Below are positions 1-12,996 of a stretch of DNA of 64,000 nt, one piece after another. The notes below the pieces were generated by a model. The model saw only the letters and a list, made by a program, of their open reading frames with translations. It was not told the origin of the DNA and ran no database searches. This DNA comes from Sipunculus nudus (taxonomy: Eukaryota; Annelida; Sipuncula; Golfingiida; Sipunculidae). Each line of letters begins with the position of its first letter. Positions within the stretch are counted from its first letter, which is position 1. Position numbers and translations under genes: made by a program. The stretch covers positions 61,203,676-61,267,675 of the forward strand of contig CM049316.1 in assembly GCA_026874595.1 (NCBI GenBank), in the 5' to 3' direction.

Positions 1-140
1 GAACAGCAAATCCTCATATGTTTCTGTGAAAATTCCCTCATATCCTCCTTGGTGTATTCAAATATTTCCCCATATGAAAGGGGATACCCCCTCTCATACC
101 CTCCCTCGTGTACTTTTAATTAACATGGGTCAAAATTAAA

Positions 141-144
<4 letters not shown>

Positions 145-182
<38 letters not shown>
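145..182. repeat. (TA)n microsatellite
   Basis: Uninterrupted TA dinucleotides. Similar long TA arrays recur at 10408-10476, 15758-15801, 22003-22044, 28337-28378, 29329-29361, 29520-29571, 33637-33686, 41503-41556, 49085-49146, 54532-54584, 57649-57721 and 59349-59392. Confidence 0.95.
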
Positions 183-187
<5 letters not shown>

Positions 188-189
188 TT

Positions 190-262
190 AGGTTTTCATA
201 ATTACCAACGAAATATCAGCGCACCCCCCCCCCCCCCCCCCAATATTCTGGATCCGCACCTG
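190..262 (-). mobile_element. MITE end with an 18-bp C tract (GGGGCGGATCC family)
   Basis: A run of 18 C (224-241) is followed by a sequence that reads CAGGTGCGGATCCAG on the minus strand. This matches the terminus of the family seen more completely at 44629-44835 and 62140-62303. Only one end is recognised here. Confidence 0.45.
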
Positions 263-762
263 ATTACAGCCCTCTCCCGTCCCTCTATCCTTTCTCCGGC
301 CCTGCAATACCATTCGGGTAATTATGATTCTTTCAAAGATCCCCCTTTTGAGCATTCTTCTAATGAAAACTCCTTGTGCACATGCAATAGACCCTGTCCA
401 GAGGTTTTCTTTTGAGAAGGGATCACCAAGGGGGATTATTTCGGGCCGTTGACCGCGAATCTACGAAAAACCCAGATAGGGCCCCGGAGTTAAACTCTGT
501 CCCGCCATCACACACTCTATGGCCATAGTGTCACCGGGCCGAAGACACAAAGAAAAGAGGCGCCCGCGGGGGAGCAATTATTAAAATTATTAATTATGCA
601 CGTAATACGCAAATATTGCAAATAAAAGTGGGTGGAATCTCTTCGGACAAACCCGGAACATATGTTTGTCGAAAATCAGGGTAATCCGTACGGTGGTATC
701 GGAGGAGATACGGAAAATTACAAAAATCGCCTTTCGCTATTAATAAATAGATGGTTGGTACC
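263..762. other. No gene recognised
   Basis: A moderately GC-rich stretch with C-rich and G-rich patches. Open frames here are short and show no domain or periodic conservation I recognise. It leads into the tandem repeat beginning at 763. Confidence 0.5.
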
Positions 763-1046
763 TATGAGGGCTCCAGACCTATCGAATTACAAACCAATCG
801 CTGATTTTCTTTCGCGTGATAACTCAACAACAACATACTGCAGCTTTCCCAAATTCACAGGGATGGTTCGTAGTTATGAGGGCTCCAGACTTATTGAATT
901 ACAACCTGTTGGAATTCCAATATGGCCGCCATAGCCCGATCGCTGATTTTCTTTCCGCGCGCGAAAACTCAACAACAACATTCTGCAGCTTTACCAAATT
1001 CACAGGGATGATTAGTAACTATAAGGGCTCCAAACCTATTGAATAA
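763..1046 (+). repeat. Tandem repeat, about 2.3 units
   Basis: Three unit starts begin TATGAGGGCTCC or TATAAGGGCTCC at 763, 875 and 1020. Each is followed by an alignable block containing GCTGATTTTCTTTC, ACTCAACAACAACA and CAAATTCACAGGGATG. Spacing is 112 and 145 bp; the second unit carries an extra insert. The overlapping open frames here are repeat artefacts rather than genes. Confidence 0.8.
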
Positions 1047-1049
1047 TAT

Positions 1050-3210
1050 AATCTGGTGAGAGGATGCATTTTTATGATCCTAAAAGAATACAATATTGAC
1101 AATATGAATCAGAAGTTGTTTTATACCTCAGTAATTGAAAGTGTGGCATTGTTCAGTTTCATTGTTTGGTACAATATTCCATCTTCCTGTGATCATAGTT
1201 AGAAAAGTAGTTCAAAAAGTGATTTGTTTGCCGTTCGACAACTTCGATTGTATCTACAGAAAGAGAGTACTTGTTAAAATACAAAAAAAAAATGGCAAGT
1301 GATATCTGTCATTCATTGAATGGGTGATATAAGCTGCTGCCATCTGGTTAGAGACTGAGGAACCAAAGCATGCAAAACTTGGCGGCATGCCACATTTTTT
1401 ATGTGATAACTTCCATATTGCTGTGCAATACCAATTTCAACAATGTCACTCTGTCACTAATGAAGTAACTAATGTATATAATCATTTCCTAGCAGTGGCA
1501 TCAATTTATCTTAAAGAAGGGGGGGGGGGGGGGTGACTCGCAGGCGTGGGAGGGTAATCGGGGCATTTTTATTTATAAACACAAATAAAGTTATAATATA
1601 CATTATATATATACCTTTCCTTGTCACATGATACAATGTGTGACACATTTCAAATACATCAAAATTGGGTATACGGTTTTATAAAATCAGGTATTATGTC
1701 CACTATTCTAAACCGGGTTTAGCTATATATTTCATAATTAACTCAGAAATGGATTTCAACTGATCAGATTGCTGTTTTTTTTCAGAAATAAAGCCGTAAT
1801 GATGCATACTTTCTGCCATGCAATACACCAAACAAAAGGGTGGCGTGAAGATTCAAGATACAAACGGTAGATTTAGTCATAGGAAGATTTTGATGTTATG
1901 ACTCTTGGGCATTTTTAATTGTAAATTTTTAATTAATTAGTTCCATTCTCCATTTTTATCAATTAAAACCCCACAGTTATATTCTATAAGGCTTGGAGCA
2001 CGGAAGACATATCGTGGTCATGAGTAAACAGGCCTACTTAACAGCTTATAGAAGCATACATCACGATTCTCTATAACAGTAAAAGGAGTCGTGACGTCAC
2101 GACAATTTTTTTGCATGTGCAGGAACAAGTTTCTCAGAATTTCATAATCAGAGCAAACAAAAAACAATCATGTCCATTTACTCTTTACTCTGAAAATACT
2201 TGCTCACCTATCTTGTTAAAATTTACCATATAGTCTTGAACATTGGCATCTTCAGGATATTTCTAGGTTCAATGCTAATCAGTATCTACCTAGACACTCT
2301 CTATCTAGATACATTCGGTATACATAAAATTCAGTGTTCCCTGCTCGAAATACAAAAGTATCTGTCAAGATTTCGTTCTGAAACAAATTTCTTATATGCA
2401 AAAGAAATAAACCAGCACCTTTCGCGATCGATGGCGCGGAAGTAAACATTAACATATCGTCCTGCACTATTTTTATAAATCAAGATGGCCATCAAAAGTA
2501 AGAACTGCTTAGTATGTGATACCTGACAATACATCTCGCTCCTTTCCTTTAATGCAAGTTTCCCGTATGAGCAACATCGTGACACATACTTAACAGACAT
2601 TTGGATTGCATCAACACAGAATAAATAAGAGAAGTATAAATGGTGAGAAAGAGATATACGTCTGTAAGCCTGGATTTAGCCAACATGAACCAACAGCGGT
2701 AAATAATGCACATTATGGTATGTGACAAATGACCTTAGATGTTATAAAGTCTATCGTGAGCAGTAAATTAAGTACTCTTTATGCAAATTTACCCAATAGA
2801 GTTCCCCGAGACAAAGCACTTTTGCTTCTCGAAATTGGTATATAGTTTATCGAGAGTACTTAATTAAGTTCTTACAACAATTGATATAATTATTCGTGAT
2901 TACGTATTAAAATTCAAAGGTCTGATAAATTAGTAAATCACGTTATAGGTTATTAAATATTAAAGGGATCAGCGATAAATGCATAAAGCATGCGTTATTA
3001 GTTACTAGTTCGCAGATGAAAGCTTCTCGTAATCGCTACAGGCAGATGCAAGCGTCTTTCGTGTTGCTAGGAAAACTTTTAATTAACTACGCTTCGAGAG
3101 AGAAAGAGACGAAGTTTTTACTTCCATATGCAGCTTTCTAGAAAAATACAAGCTGTTCTGGAAATAAACTCCGGATGGACGCTGATTGGTTGAAAGGAGA
3201 ATTGTATAAA
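1050..3210. other. Intergenic, no gene recognised
   Basis: AT-rich sequence with a poly-G run at about 1518-1533 and scattered short open frames that lack recognisable protein features. No RNA gene was seen. Confidence 0.5.
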
Positions 3211-3403
3211 AGCGGATCCAGAGGGGATCGAGACCCCAAACCTATTTCAGGCACCCCAGCCTTTTTTAAGGGTTTCAGGCCATTTTTTTCGGCCCGGACT
3301 CCTCCCTCATTTCCGGACCTGGGGACCTTTTTTAGGTTTTGTCACTAGTCCTCCTGAGTTGGACCCCTCCTGTTCCTAAATCCTGGATCTTCCACTGCAT
3401 GTT
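3211..3403 (-). mobile_element. MITE copy, GGGGCGGATCC family
   Basis: Read on the minus strand, it contains GATCCAGGATTTAGG, GGGGTCCAACTCAGGA, GTGACAAAACCTAAAAA and GGTCCGGAAA. These follow the same order as the copy at 62140-62303 (CAAGGATTGAGG, GGGGTCCAACCTAGGA, ATGACAAAACCTAAAAA, GGTCCGGAAA). The GCGGATCC motif at the other end (3212) is the opposite terminus. Confidence 0.65.
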
Positions 3404-3611
3404 GTCATTGACTTGTATTGGTAATCTGTGTGAAACGTCACTGTTGCAGACATTTTATGTAAATATCCGAACATCATGAGTATTAAAATTTACACTTACA
3501 AGTGCTGATCAAGTACTTACATTTAAATATCTGATCAATTAAGTTAAGGTAATGAAAAGTAAAAAGGTAAATGTCATTTTGTTTCGTGTAAACTGTTCAT
3601 GATTATCCAAT

Positions 3612-5198
3612 AACCGGAATTTCGCTTGGCATGCCCTTTTTGCTATACACTGTCACAACACTGTCCACCTAATATTTTTGCGATATTTCTTTCAGATTTA
3701 TTTTGTTTGCCAATACAAATTATCTTTCATCAAAGAAAGTAGTACGCGGATTTATGATGATTTAATAAGCATGAAATATATGTATTTATTTTGAGAACGC
3801 CGAGACTGAGTTGCCCTTTTTTAGAAAGAGCTGCAAAAAAAAAAGGTGGCCTCAGTGGCCATATATTTATCCATGTTATGTAAGAGGGGCGCATGTGTAT
3901 CATAAAAAAATATATACAAATGCCAGGTAACGTCATCATTACGAATCGTCAAATGTACGTTATTAAAGATTAGCTCGTCACTGATATGTCGCAAGACCGT
4001 ACATCTATTCAGTCACATTATTTTTTTAATAAATCATATGCAGTGCATACATGGGAGATTATTATTAAGTCGTTAGATAATCGGCACATTTATATGACTA
4101 ATTCTTAGGTAAATACAATAGGCTTAGGTGCATTGTATAAATATTATCTCGAAATAAAAAACGGGTGGATATGGAATAATGGATGGTAGAATACAGTTGA
4201 GTAAGAACTTTTCAAGTGCGAAATAACTAAAACATTGGAAGTCCTTTACCCATGGCGGATGTTATTGTTTTGGTGTTTTTTTTTTGTAGTTTTCCATGTG
4301 TGAGTAGGTGTGTGTGTGTGTGTAATTGGGCGTGTGTAAGCTATTTGAAGAACCGTTACGCTGATTTGATTTAAATTTGAAATATAGGTTTTGAGTACGT
4401 GGCAAAATATCTAAGTGATCAAATAGGAATAATAAAATTATGTACAAACGTCTAACATTCCAGGCACCTTCTTCCACACAGGGAAGATTTTGTTTCATAT
4501 TTGGTGACAACTATATTTTCGCTTTATTTTTTTTCTCTTTTTAACATTACAAAAGCTTTTATCACTTTAAATCAGTTACTTTATATTTATATGTTGCAGA
4601 CATCTGGTTTCGCTAACAACGCCTGACTGTCGTACAACACATCTATAATCTATTCCCCTATTCCGTCCACAATTTTTATCAAATGCATGTAAACTTTCCT
4701 TTGTTTACCTCAGAGGCAAAGCAGACGAATGTGGCGATTATCTAACAGCAAAATAATAACCTCGCATGTATGGATTCCATATGGTCGATCAGAAAGAAAA
4801 AATATAACTGATGAGATGTAGACGGTCTTGTGACATATCTGTGACAACCTAGGCTGACGATCTTAAACTAGTTGCATTTTATCAGTCATATGGGTGACGT
4901 CACAGTGGTATTTGTACGTCACACATTTGTTACGCACACATACGTCCCTCCCCCATCACATGGATAAACAGATATGGCCACATGAAAAGACGCCATCTTT
5001 ATTGCAGCACTTTCTTAACAGGCAAAAACCGTCTAGAGTTAAAATGTTTATTTGATACTTATTTAAATCATCTAAAGTCGCCACATTAACTCTTTTGATA
5101 AAAACTATTTTATAGTGGCAAACAAAATAGATTTGAAAGAAATATCGTGAAAGATTAGGTGGACAGGGGTGTTGGACCGGAGTATGAATGAAATTCCG
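3612..5198. repeat. Long inverted duplication, about 1.6 kb
   Basis: The sequence from about 3612 to about 4205 aligns by eye with the reverse complement of about 4607-5198. Shared landmarks include CTGTCCACCTAAT, GATATTTCTTTCA, ATTTTGTTTGCCA, ACAAGACCGT-like and GTTAGATAATCG blocks. The arms are diverged, with many substitutions and small indels, so the event is old. The centre (4206-4606) includes T-rich and TG-rich sequence. No transposase is seen. Confidence 0.75.
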
Positions 5199-5501
5199 AT
5201 GGAGTTCTGTATTTTCCTTTTTATTAACTATTTTATTTTTATCTATATTATAATTATACATCAGCACAATATATATATATTATAATGTATTTCACAAGTA
5301 GATGCCCATCAAAATTTGGCGATTATTCACATAAACTTAAATATAATCACACAATTTGATACGAAAGCTGGTGAGTTGCCACAGGCCTAATATGAGATAT
5401 ATAACTATAAATAACAAAAAACAACATTCTATTTGGCAAACTTTCTGTATCTTCTGAAACTTTTGGCCATCTCAGTAGCTTTTCTTTGGCAATTACATTT
5501 T

Positions 5502-5973
5502 TATACGCCCCGTTCAATGACGGGAGTATTATGGTACACCCACCGTCCGTCCGTCCGTCAGTTAACTTTTAGTGTCACCGCGATAACTTACCGGGTTTAT
5601 TGGCTATATATCCACGCATATTTTATGAGGTCACGGGTCATAAGCCTATTTTGTGGTGTCGTCGCGATAGCTTATGAAGGAAAAGGTTTTTTTATAAAAC
5701 TCATCAGATATGTTAATCAATAAAAATTTCTCGCCTAAATTTGATTTCCAGCAAAATCCATGAATATCATATGAGGTTAGAGGTCAACAAACATTGTAGA
5801 CACCTTGATGACTTAACAAAAATCCTATAGATTTTCATGAAACTCATTGTACATATTTACCAATAGTTTCTCTCCGGAATATCCTTTTAATCAAAATACA
5901 CGCATATTTAATGCGGTCAGAGGTCACTAGGTACAGGGCGGGCGTATTATGCACGTTTGCGGTGCTCTTGTTT
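5502..5973 (+). repeat. Dispersed 0.5 kb repeat with GTCCGTCC motif, copy 1
   Basis: It starts with a CCCGT/ACGGG hairpin and GTATTATGGTACACCC, then CCGTCCGTCCGTCCGTC. It ends GGGCGTATTATGCACGTTTGC followed by GGTGCTCTTGT. A second copy in the same orientation lies at 47551-48064. Three internal subunits begin near 5611, 5758 and 5902, each with a CACGCATAT...GAGGTCA-type block spaced about 145 bp apart. Confidence 0.8.
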
Positions 5974-6161
5974 AGAATATTTATGAGACCCAAAAACCAT
6001 GTGACCAGTGACCATGGCCTTCATCATTTTGGTTGAGATGCTGTAAAAAATGGACTGTTTTTCCAATATATTAATTTAATGAATTACTAAACTATTTTTC
6101 AAGGTATGGTTTTAGATTCAGCTAACTTTCTGGATCTGACCTGTGAATGTAAGCACAGTTA

Positions 6162-6424
6162 CATTCCAGCTGGAAGACTTCAGGATGGACATCATTCCGA
6201 ATGAACGACATTCTGAATGGACGGCAATAAAACTTAATACGTTATAAGGGGTGTAATTGATATAATGAAAATGATACATAATCCTAACCTAACCCTAACT
6301 ACAGCAGTAATCCCCGGATAACCCCCACTTTAACTCCTTATTACGTTTTAAGTCAAATCGTCGTCCATTCAGAATGTCGTCCATTTGGAATGTCGTCCAT
6401 CCCGAAGTCGTTCAGCTGGAATGA
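6162..6424. mobile_element. MITE with about 60-bp terminal inverted repeats
   Basis: The left end CATTCCAGCTGGAAGACTTC continues through GGATGGACATCATTCC and ACATTCTGAATGGACG. The right end read in reverse gives CATTCCAGCTGAACGACTTC, GGATGGACGACATTCC and ACATTCTGAATGGACG. The arms are about 60 bp and nearly identical. The centre contains a telomere-like CCTAACCTAACCCTAAC at 6283-6299. No transposase is present. A clear target duplication was not found. Confidence 0.85.
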
Positions 6425-8030
6425 CACCATAAGAACAGATTAACATATTTCCTTGGCGTCCAACTGTGGAACAGACTAAAGAAAAGGCAGGAAAAATAAT
6501 ATGATACTAGGATGAATATCTTTCTTTTGATAAATACATAATGCATACATTATATATTCAGGTGTCATTTACCAGCAGACATTTTATAATATTTATATTT
6601 GTGTAATATTTATATACCAGCGTCCGATCAACGGTTGCCTCCTTGGCCCTGTCACTATAACCAACTTTTAATTTCAGAAGGGAATCTTTTTCGCATATAT
6701 TTAAACTATGCCAGGATTAACTTAATTACCACTGAGAATCGTGCTAACATGACGAGTTCTGCCGTTTACTTACAAGGGCATTTGGGTGATATTGGACAAA
6801 AATAAAGCGTTGAAATGCCAATAAACAATACTTCCAAGGAGAGCTTGAATAGGCTTTGGGCGTATAGGCTTATATAACTACTGTTTTGTTTAAGCGAGCC
6901 GCACTACTGCGGTCGTTAATCTCAATAGACCTTTTACATTTATATATGACCATACCTTTTATGAAGAACAGCCCATACACACAATCAGCTGTAAGAAGCA
7001 TTAAGAAGCAGCATGAAACAAAATTAACAACATTTCAATATCATTGATAGCTTTATTAGATACGTTAAATACTTCTCTGTCTATAGCGTTATTTGCAACC
7101 GTGCGATGCGAACTTCTAATTTTGAAGGACCGTCTGACACCTTTTAATATACAGATGTATAGGCGTGGAGGTTATTGTTTATAATCGAGCAACGTTTGTG
7201 ATGCTATCCGCGTAGATCTGTGACGTTATTTACATATAACAAAACGCTATACGCCTACATGACGTCCGTACGCACGTAGGTAATAGTAAAATTAATAAGC
7301 TATGTTGTAAACCAAGGGCGATATCTCCCATGAGGTCCGATTATTTAATGATGTAAACTTTCATTCTTTATTGAATTTGCTAAAATAATGAAATTTCCAG
7401 CGTATCACCGGATATTCCTAGGTACTTCATGCGGATCTTGGACGATTCTGTTCAGATTCCGTAATTCTTTCCCGCATTCAAAAAGACAGCCAATAATATG
7501 ACATATTATGAATATGGAGAATTAAAGATTCTGTTTGCACAAATATATAGCTGTGTATTGGAATTTAAGCTCAGCTAACTGAAAGACAACTTAGGTATAG
7601 GAAAATCGCTTTGTCCGTCGTCCGTCCGTTAGCAGGGCACAAAACGTAACCGCTGACCATATAAACTGTTACCGGTAACTGAATACCCAAGGAGGTCAAT
7701 AAAGTATCTCCTTGGAAACCTGAAATAAGGTCATTGCGACCTATATCCTACGAGCTTTAGGGCTTGTCAGTAACCCCTGGATAATTAAAAAAAATGTTAC
7801 AAAACCTCCAGTATAAAACATTAATGCATGGATTGCCCTGAATCTTGACTTGAATACTGACCATGACTAGGGTTGTCAGTTCCCGATGACTGGTGGCGCC
7901 ACCTGTATTTTTTCAAATTATTATGATTTATGTTTTTGAGACCGTCAAATGACAACAAGTATGTCAGTTTCTCATCCCCGGTTTCACCTGGTGTTCCGAA
8001 ACCTGATGTGTTTATTGATTATGACTGGTT
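6425..8030. other. Intergenic, no gene recognised
   Basis: AT-rich. The block at 6890-7290 shows weak direct similarity to 9030-9345 (both have GAGCCG...GCGGTCGTTA and ACTAAATTAACAACA-like words), suggesting two decayed copies of one repeat. Short open frames do not resemble proteins. Confidence 0.4.
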
Positions 8031-8760
8031 TCATCACTTCCCGAAGACTGTCTGTCTGTCTGCCAGTCTGTTCGTCTTTCTGTATATCCGTCAAATTTGT
8101 TACCTGATGATAACTCCAGTTTTGATTGATATATCGGTTTCAAACTTGACTAATATATGGCCCACCTGTAAAGCAAGAACTCGATTAATTCTCGGATTAT
8201 GAGGTCAAAGGTCAAGATCACAGGATCCACTGAATCAGAAAGATTGTGGACGTGTTTTATGCCACACTTTTCATCCCAAACCTTCTGCCTAGCTAATATA
8301 GCTCACCTGCCACTGGGGGAAAATCTGATAGATTTTGGAGTCACAAGGTCAATCTTCAAGGCCACAGTGGCCATTTGTCTACATATTGGTATCTAGATTA
8401 TAAACTCAGTTTGGATTGACATATTGGTTTCAAACTTGACCTATATATGGCCCACCAATAAAGTATGGATCCTTTTTATTTTGGGGTCATGAGGTCAAAG
8501 GTCAAGGTCACATGACCCACTTCTTAAAAAAAAAGATTTTGGATGCATTTAAATCCAAACTTTCATTCCAAACCTTCCATCGTCCACATGTTGCTCCTTT
8601 GCCAATAGGGGAATATTCTGTAAAATTTTGGGTTTAAGCTCAAAGGTCAAGGTCACAGGGCCCATCCATAAATTAGTGTATGGATGATAGCTCAAGATTG
8701 GGTAGACTGACTGGCTTCAAAATTGATCTCAGAACCCACATTTTGAAAAGCTAAAAATCA
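8030..8760 (+). repeat. Degenerate tandem repeat with AGGTCA direct repeats
   Basis: Two to three diverged units of roughly 290 bp share TTTGATTGATAT/TTGGATTGACAT, GGTTTCAAACTTGAC, ATATATGGCCCACC, GAGGTCAAAGGTCAAG and CATCCCAAACCTTC-like blocks (start near 8110 and 8400; partial third near 8640). The AGGTCA-A-AGGTCA spacing at 8202-8214 and 8492-8504 is a perfect DR1 arrangement. Confidence 0.75.
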
Positions 8761-10407
8761 TATCCTTGAAGACAAATTCAGCTGAGCGTCGAAACCCAAG
8801 GGTTTTTAATATTTAAACCTGCGCAGTTTAAAGTCCATTTCTGTGCGCATGCGTGGAAAAGGTTTCCTGGAAAACAGGATATTTTCCAGCTAGACGCCCA
8901 AATAGGCCATGAGAAAAAAAAATTATACGCAGCGGGTTGGCGATAGTGAACGATAAGATATAGATACATTTTATTTAGGAGATTATACATGGGCAATTAG
9001 GGTTTATCATATGCAATGCTTAGTCAAAAAGAGCCGTCCATGCGGTCGTTACCTTTCTTAAGCGGTTGTTCAACTCATACATATCTTTAGAGTACAACCC
9101 CTTTCCAACACAGTATAAGCAATAAGTGGTCAGAAGAAGAAACATAGGACTAAATTAACAACAATGCGACGTCCATTCAGTCTTAATATCGAGATGTTCT
9201 TAAGTGTGACGTCTTATGTAGTCACTTGTTAATAACTCTAAATATCATGAATACGGTGGTACTGATGGGGACTCCGTCGGAACAATTTTAATAATAGACT
9301 TGCATGTTATGTACGTGACGTCCGAAAAGATTTACACATGCCTACGCACAAGGAATTTGATTGACTTTTTTCTTTAAACGCGGCTTGCGGGGCTTCCATG
9401 TGCATATTTTGGACAGTTTTATTCATTTTCTTCGGAGATGCCAACGGGAAATGTCTATGTCCATGCGGAGGCTGATTTGCGTAGCTCGTCTGTCAAATTT
9501 GCACACGTTGCATTATCTAGTTAGTGGGAAGCTTTTAAGTTCAAGGACATTTTATTTTAGAGACCTTGGACTCGACAGCGTAACCAAAAAGAAAGGAGTT
9601 TGTTTTGCTCAAATGAGACAGAAGTGGGAAAATGTTACGAAATACTAGCATTGCCCATGTCTCTACATTTTTATAGCCGACTTGTGAAGTCCGGTTTTCG
9701 TATATATAAAAGACTCCAACATGTGGAGGCTTTTGAAATGCTTGCACGGAAATGGGTCACAAAAATATTCATAGGAGAAAAGCAAGACGCAAAATCAATC
9801 TGCTTAGTTTGGCGGCGATTGGACTCGTAGTCGCTGAGAGGAAACTGGAATAATACTCTGGATAAGCAAAGCCAATCATCGCGAATTAAGGGGGGAATGC
9901 GCAAAAAAAATAATAAGCAAGCTGAAAGACATTATTATAATCTCTGATGAGTGTGCTGAGATTGCAGGGCAAACTCGAAATATGTCGAAATGCATTTCAC
10001 CCATTCCTGCCTTATTTTCCAAACTTATATTTAAAAAAATGTACCTATCAAACACGAAATATTTCCAAGTGCATTTCAACCGTTATGCCTTACCTTTCCA
10101 AACTTATTTTCAATAGAATGAACCTATCAAATATATAAATATATATATATATATAAATATATATATATGTTAAGGTATGTGATGAATCTGGATCACGACC
10201 GTCGGTTTCGCCTCGTCGGCTCGTCAGGTGACTGAAATTCAACTAGTTGCGATATTGGTTTTTATAATTTCTTTTTAGCACGGTTGGATGCCCTTGGACC
10301 ATGGCGGCAGGTGGAAACAATTTCCGAACGTTTGTTCAAAAGGTTCTTTTGTTTTGAGCTTATGATTGCTAGTTTCTCTTCCAAGCACAGATTGCACTGT
10401 ACCTCTT
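8760..10407. other. Intergenic, no gene recognised
   Basis: AT-rich sequence. A TGCGCATGCG word near 8850 resembles an NRF1 site, and a TA-rich patch lies at 10136-10170. Open frames here (for example 9361-9648) show no signal peptide, domain or splice pattern that I could support. Confidence 0.4.
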
Positions 10408-10411
10408 CACG

Positions 10412-10476
<65 letters not shown>
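10408..10476. repeat. (TA)n microsatellite
   Basis: A long TA dinucleotide array with one AAATA interruption near its start. A run of 15 or so C follows at about 10541-10555. Confidence 0.95.
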
Positions 10477-10480
<4 letters not shown>

Positions 10481-11345
10481 GACATATATCGAAAAAGGCA
10501 AATTCTGTATAAATTCAATTATACCAAGGTTGCTAAGGTTCCCCCCCCCCCCCCTCTGTCTCTCTCTCCCTATCTCTTCTGAATCACACAGTCGCGCCAA
10601 CACAAATTACAAAAAAAAGTATTTTTATGTAAACAGATATCATTAAAATTTTAGAATTATCTTTCTATATATTGCGGATATAATACAGGTTATAATTATC
10701 ATTATTATCATTATTCTATCTTACAGACTGTAACAGACGTGATGCATATGTTAATATGAAGAAATTATCAAGTAAACCATCAAGCTAAAAGCCTTGCGTA
10801 CGTACATTTTTATATAATAAGAGGGCTTATATATATATAAAATAATAATTATTGTATATGATTAAAGCATGTCTGCCTGAGCCCGGGTATGATCTTGTTA
10901 TTAAGGCACACACGATATTTCCAACCATCAGCTGCAAAGAACATTCATTATATTATTACCAGTGTAGCGAGCTCAGATTACCGCTGCTTCCGAATATAGC
11001 AACAAATTTAAAATTCGGGTTACCAAGGTGTAAGGTGAATTTAAAATCGATATCATATTATCCCCGGGGTAATTTGGAATAAATTTAACCTAATACCATA
11101 CCAATTTAGTTTGTTTCTTTATCTTTATTTACATGTGGTTTATGTAATTTTCTCTGGATTTCTACAATTTGCTCGGTTCTTTCCATATCTAATATTTGTC
11201 CGTGATGAGAATGTAATGTCACTTGTAATTGTTCTTAAGTGCCCCATGTAAAATAACTGTCTGGACACTGATTTAATATATATACATTGCCTTAGTTAAA
11301 ATATATAAATAATATGTATAAAATGTATATAAATACATGAATAAA

Positions 11346-11730
11346 TAAGAAGGATCAGATGAAAAAGATCGTGAAGAAAAAAATAGAAGAATTAGTTGAA
11401 AATTAAGAGGAAAGATGAAGGATGCTGATGAGGGAGGAGGCAGACGGAGAAGAAACATCATGAAAAGAAAAGGTAGAAGAATGAAAAAAAGAAGAAGCAG
11501 AATAAGGATAAAAGGAGATGAAGAACGGGAAGAAGAAGCAAAGTAAGGAGAAGAAAAAGAAGACGAAGTAAATAAGAATGAGAAGAAGATGACAAAGCGG
11601 AAGAAAAGAACAATAAAGAGTGAGTAAAGAAAAGTAGGAAGCGTTTAAGACAGAAATGGGTGAATAGAAAATATTGAGAAAAGGGGAGAAGATAAAGAAA
11701 CCAATCAGAAGAAGAAGGATTTTTCCTAGT
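11346..11730 (+). repeat. Polypurine tract, about 385 bp
   Basis: The plus strand is almost entirely A and G, rich in GAAGAAG, AGAAGAAGA and GGAAGAAG words, with few pyrimidines. The minus-strand open frame of Ser/Phe/Leu codons is a by-product of this composition and not a gene. Such tracts can adopt triplex DNA; that is inference. Confidence 0.8.
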
Positions 11731-11734
11731 TTAT

Positions 11735-12775
11735 TACTTGAGACATGCACCAATCTACATTGTTCCAAGCCTGTTCAATAATATATATTTAAAGGTGCCC
11801 AATCACCTATGTGACCTTTATAAACTAAAGGTAATCCCTTGGAGCATTTATAAAAATAGCCCAGAAAACGTAGATATCACCGCACACAGGCTGTTTGTTT
11901 TGATATATCAACGTGTTTATAATATGTAGGGGGCCTACCATAATAATCAAAACAAATTCATCAAGGGCATCTGGCAGCAGGTCAGATAAGCTAGAGCTTT
12001 AAAAATGACGTTGTGCATCAAGTGACCTTTCTACCTCCGCATATATGCCATCTGCCACCTTAGATTATATGTTTTCCCTTTTTATCAACATTGCTGTGTT
12101 TACAAACACGTTGTTGTTAAACAAATTCATAAATCCTTCATGGAGGCGTTTTAAAAAAATTTCATATAACCAGAATTACCCTTAGATCGTTTATATATAC
12201 ACAGAGGAAGTCTTTTTTTAACAGGTAGGTTAAAGGGTCCCTTAAATAACTGCATCAACGAAAAAATGTGGGTTATCTCCTAATTTTATTTTTTGGGTGT
12301 CATCTCCTGGGACAATCTGTTTGCATAGTGTATCTTCTCAAAGGTTAATCTGTTTGAACATTAATCCTATTCGGTTTTTGTTAATTATCGCCAATGTTTC
12401 ATTTTTATATTGTCGTCGCCAGTGCCAAAGTGTTTATGATGTAATTCTCAAAGCGAGGCTTAACTTCTTCAGGATGCAGAATGATATATCATAATCTTAA
12501 CGGTACCAAATGCCAATGATAATATTTTGGATGATGTCACGTCAAAGGTTAATCTTTTCGTGATCTTTTCTTATCTTATCATATAATTTCTTATCTCTCT
12601 CCAAGGTAAATCCTCTTGAGGATGTCATTTTAAAATCCGATATTTGCGAAGTTATAAACTATGTATTTATGTAATTTTAAAGGCTTATAATTTTTAGGAT
12701 ATCAGCTTTAGGATATCAGCTTATCTCAAAGAAAAGCAAATATATAGGCACATAAGTGACACTACTATCTAGTTT
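11735..12775. other. Intergenic, no gene recognised
   Basis: AT-rich sequence with repeated TTATCTC/ATCTCC words between about 12260 and 12730, suggesting a degenerate short-period repeat. No coding evidence was seen. Confidence 0.4.
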
Positions 12776-12780
12776 CAGTC

Positions 12781-12996
12781 AGGGTTCCCACGCCCTAAAA
12801 GTCAAGAACTTTATTTTTATAATTTCAGCAATTTAAAGTCATGATTAATTTTTCAATAAATAAGAGTCAAGAAAACATCATGAAATTTGAAAACGTCTTA
12901 AGGTTTCAGAAAGTCTTCCGCCGATGAGAGTATTATTTTTTCCCAGCAAATAATAAAAAAAAGTATCCACATCTCCTTTAAATGTGGGAACAATAT
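12781..12996. mobile_element. Possible hAT-like MITE
   Basis: The left end CAGGGTTCCCACGCCC has the CAGGGTT start typical of hAT termini, followed by subterminal AGTCAAGAA/AGTCATGA words. A candidate opposite end near 12975-12995 reads TGTTCCCACATTTAAAGG on the minus strand. No 8-bp target duplication was identified, so the boundaries are tentative. Confidence 0.35.

Noticed and set aside
11403-11768. 121-codon minus-strand frame rich in Phe, Ser and Leu
   Set aside because: It is the translation of the polypyrimidine strand of a GA-rich tract.
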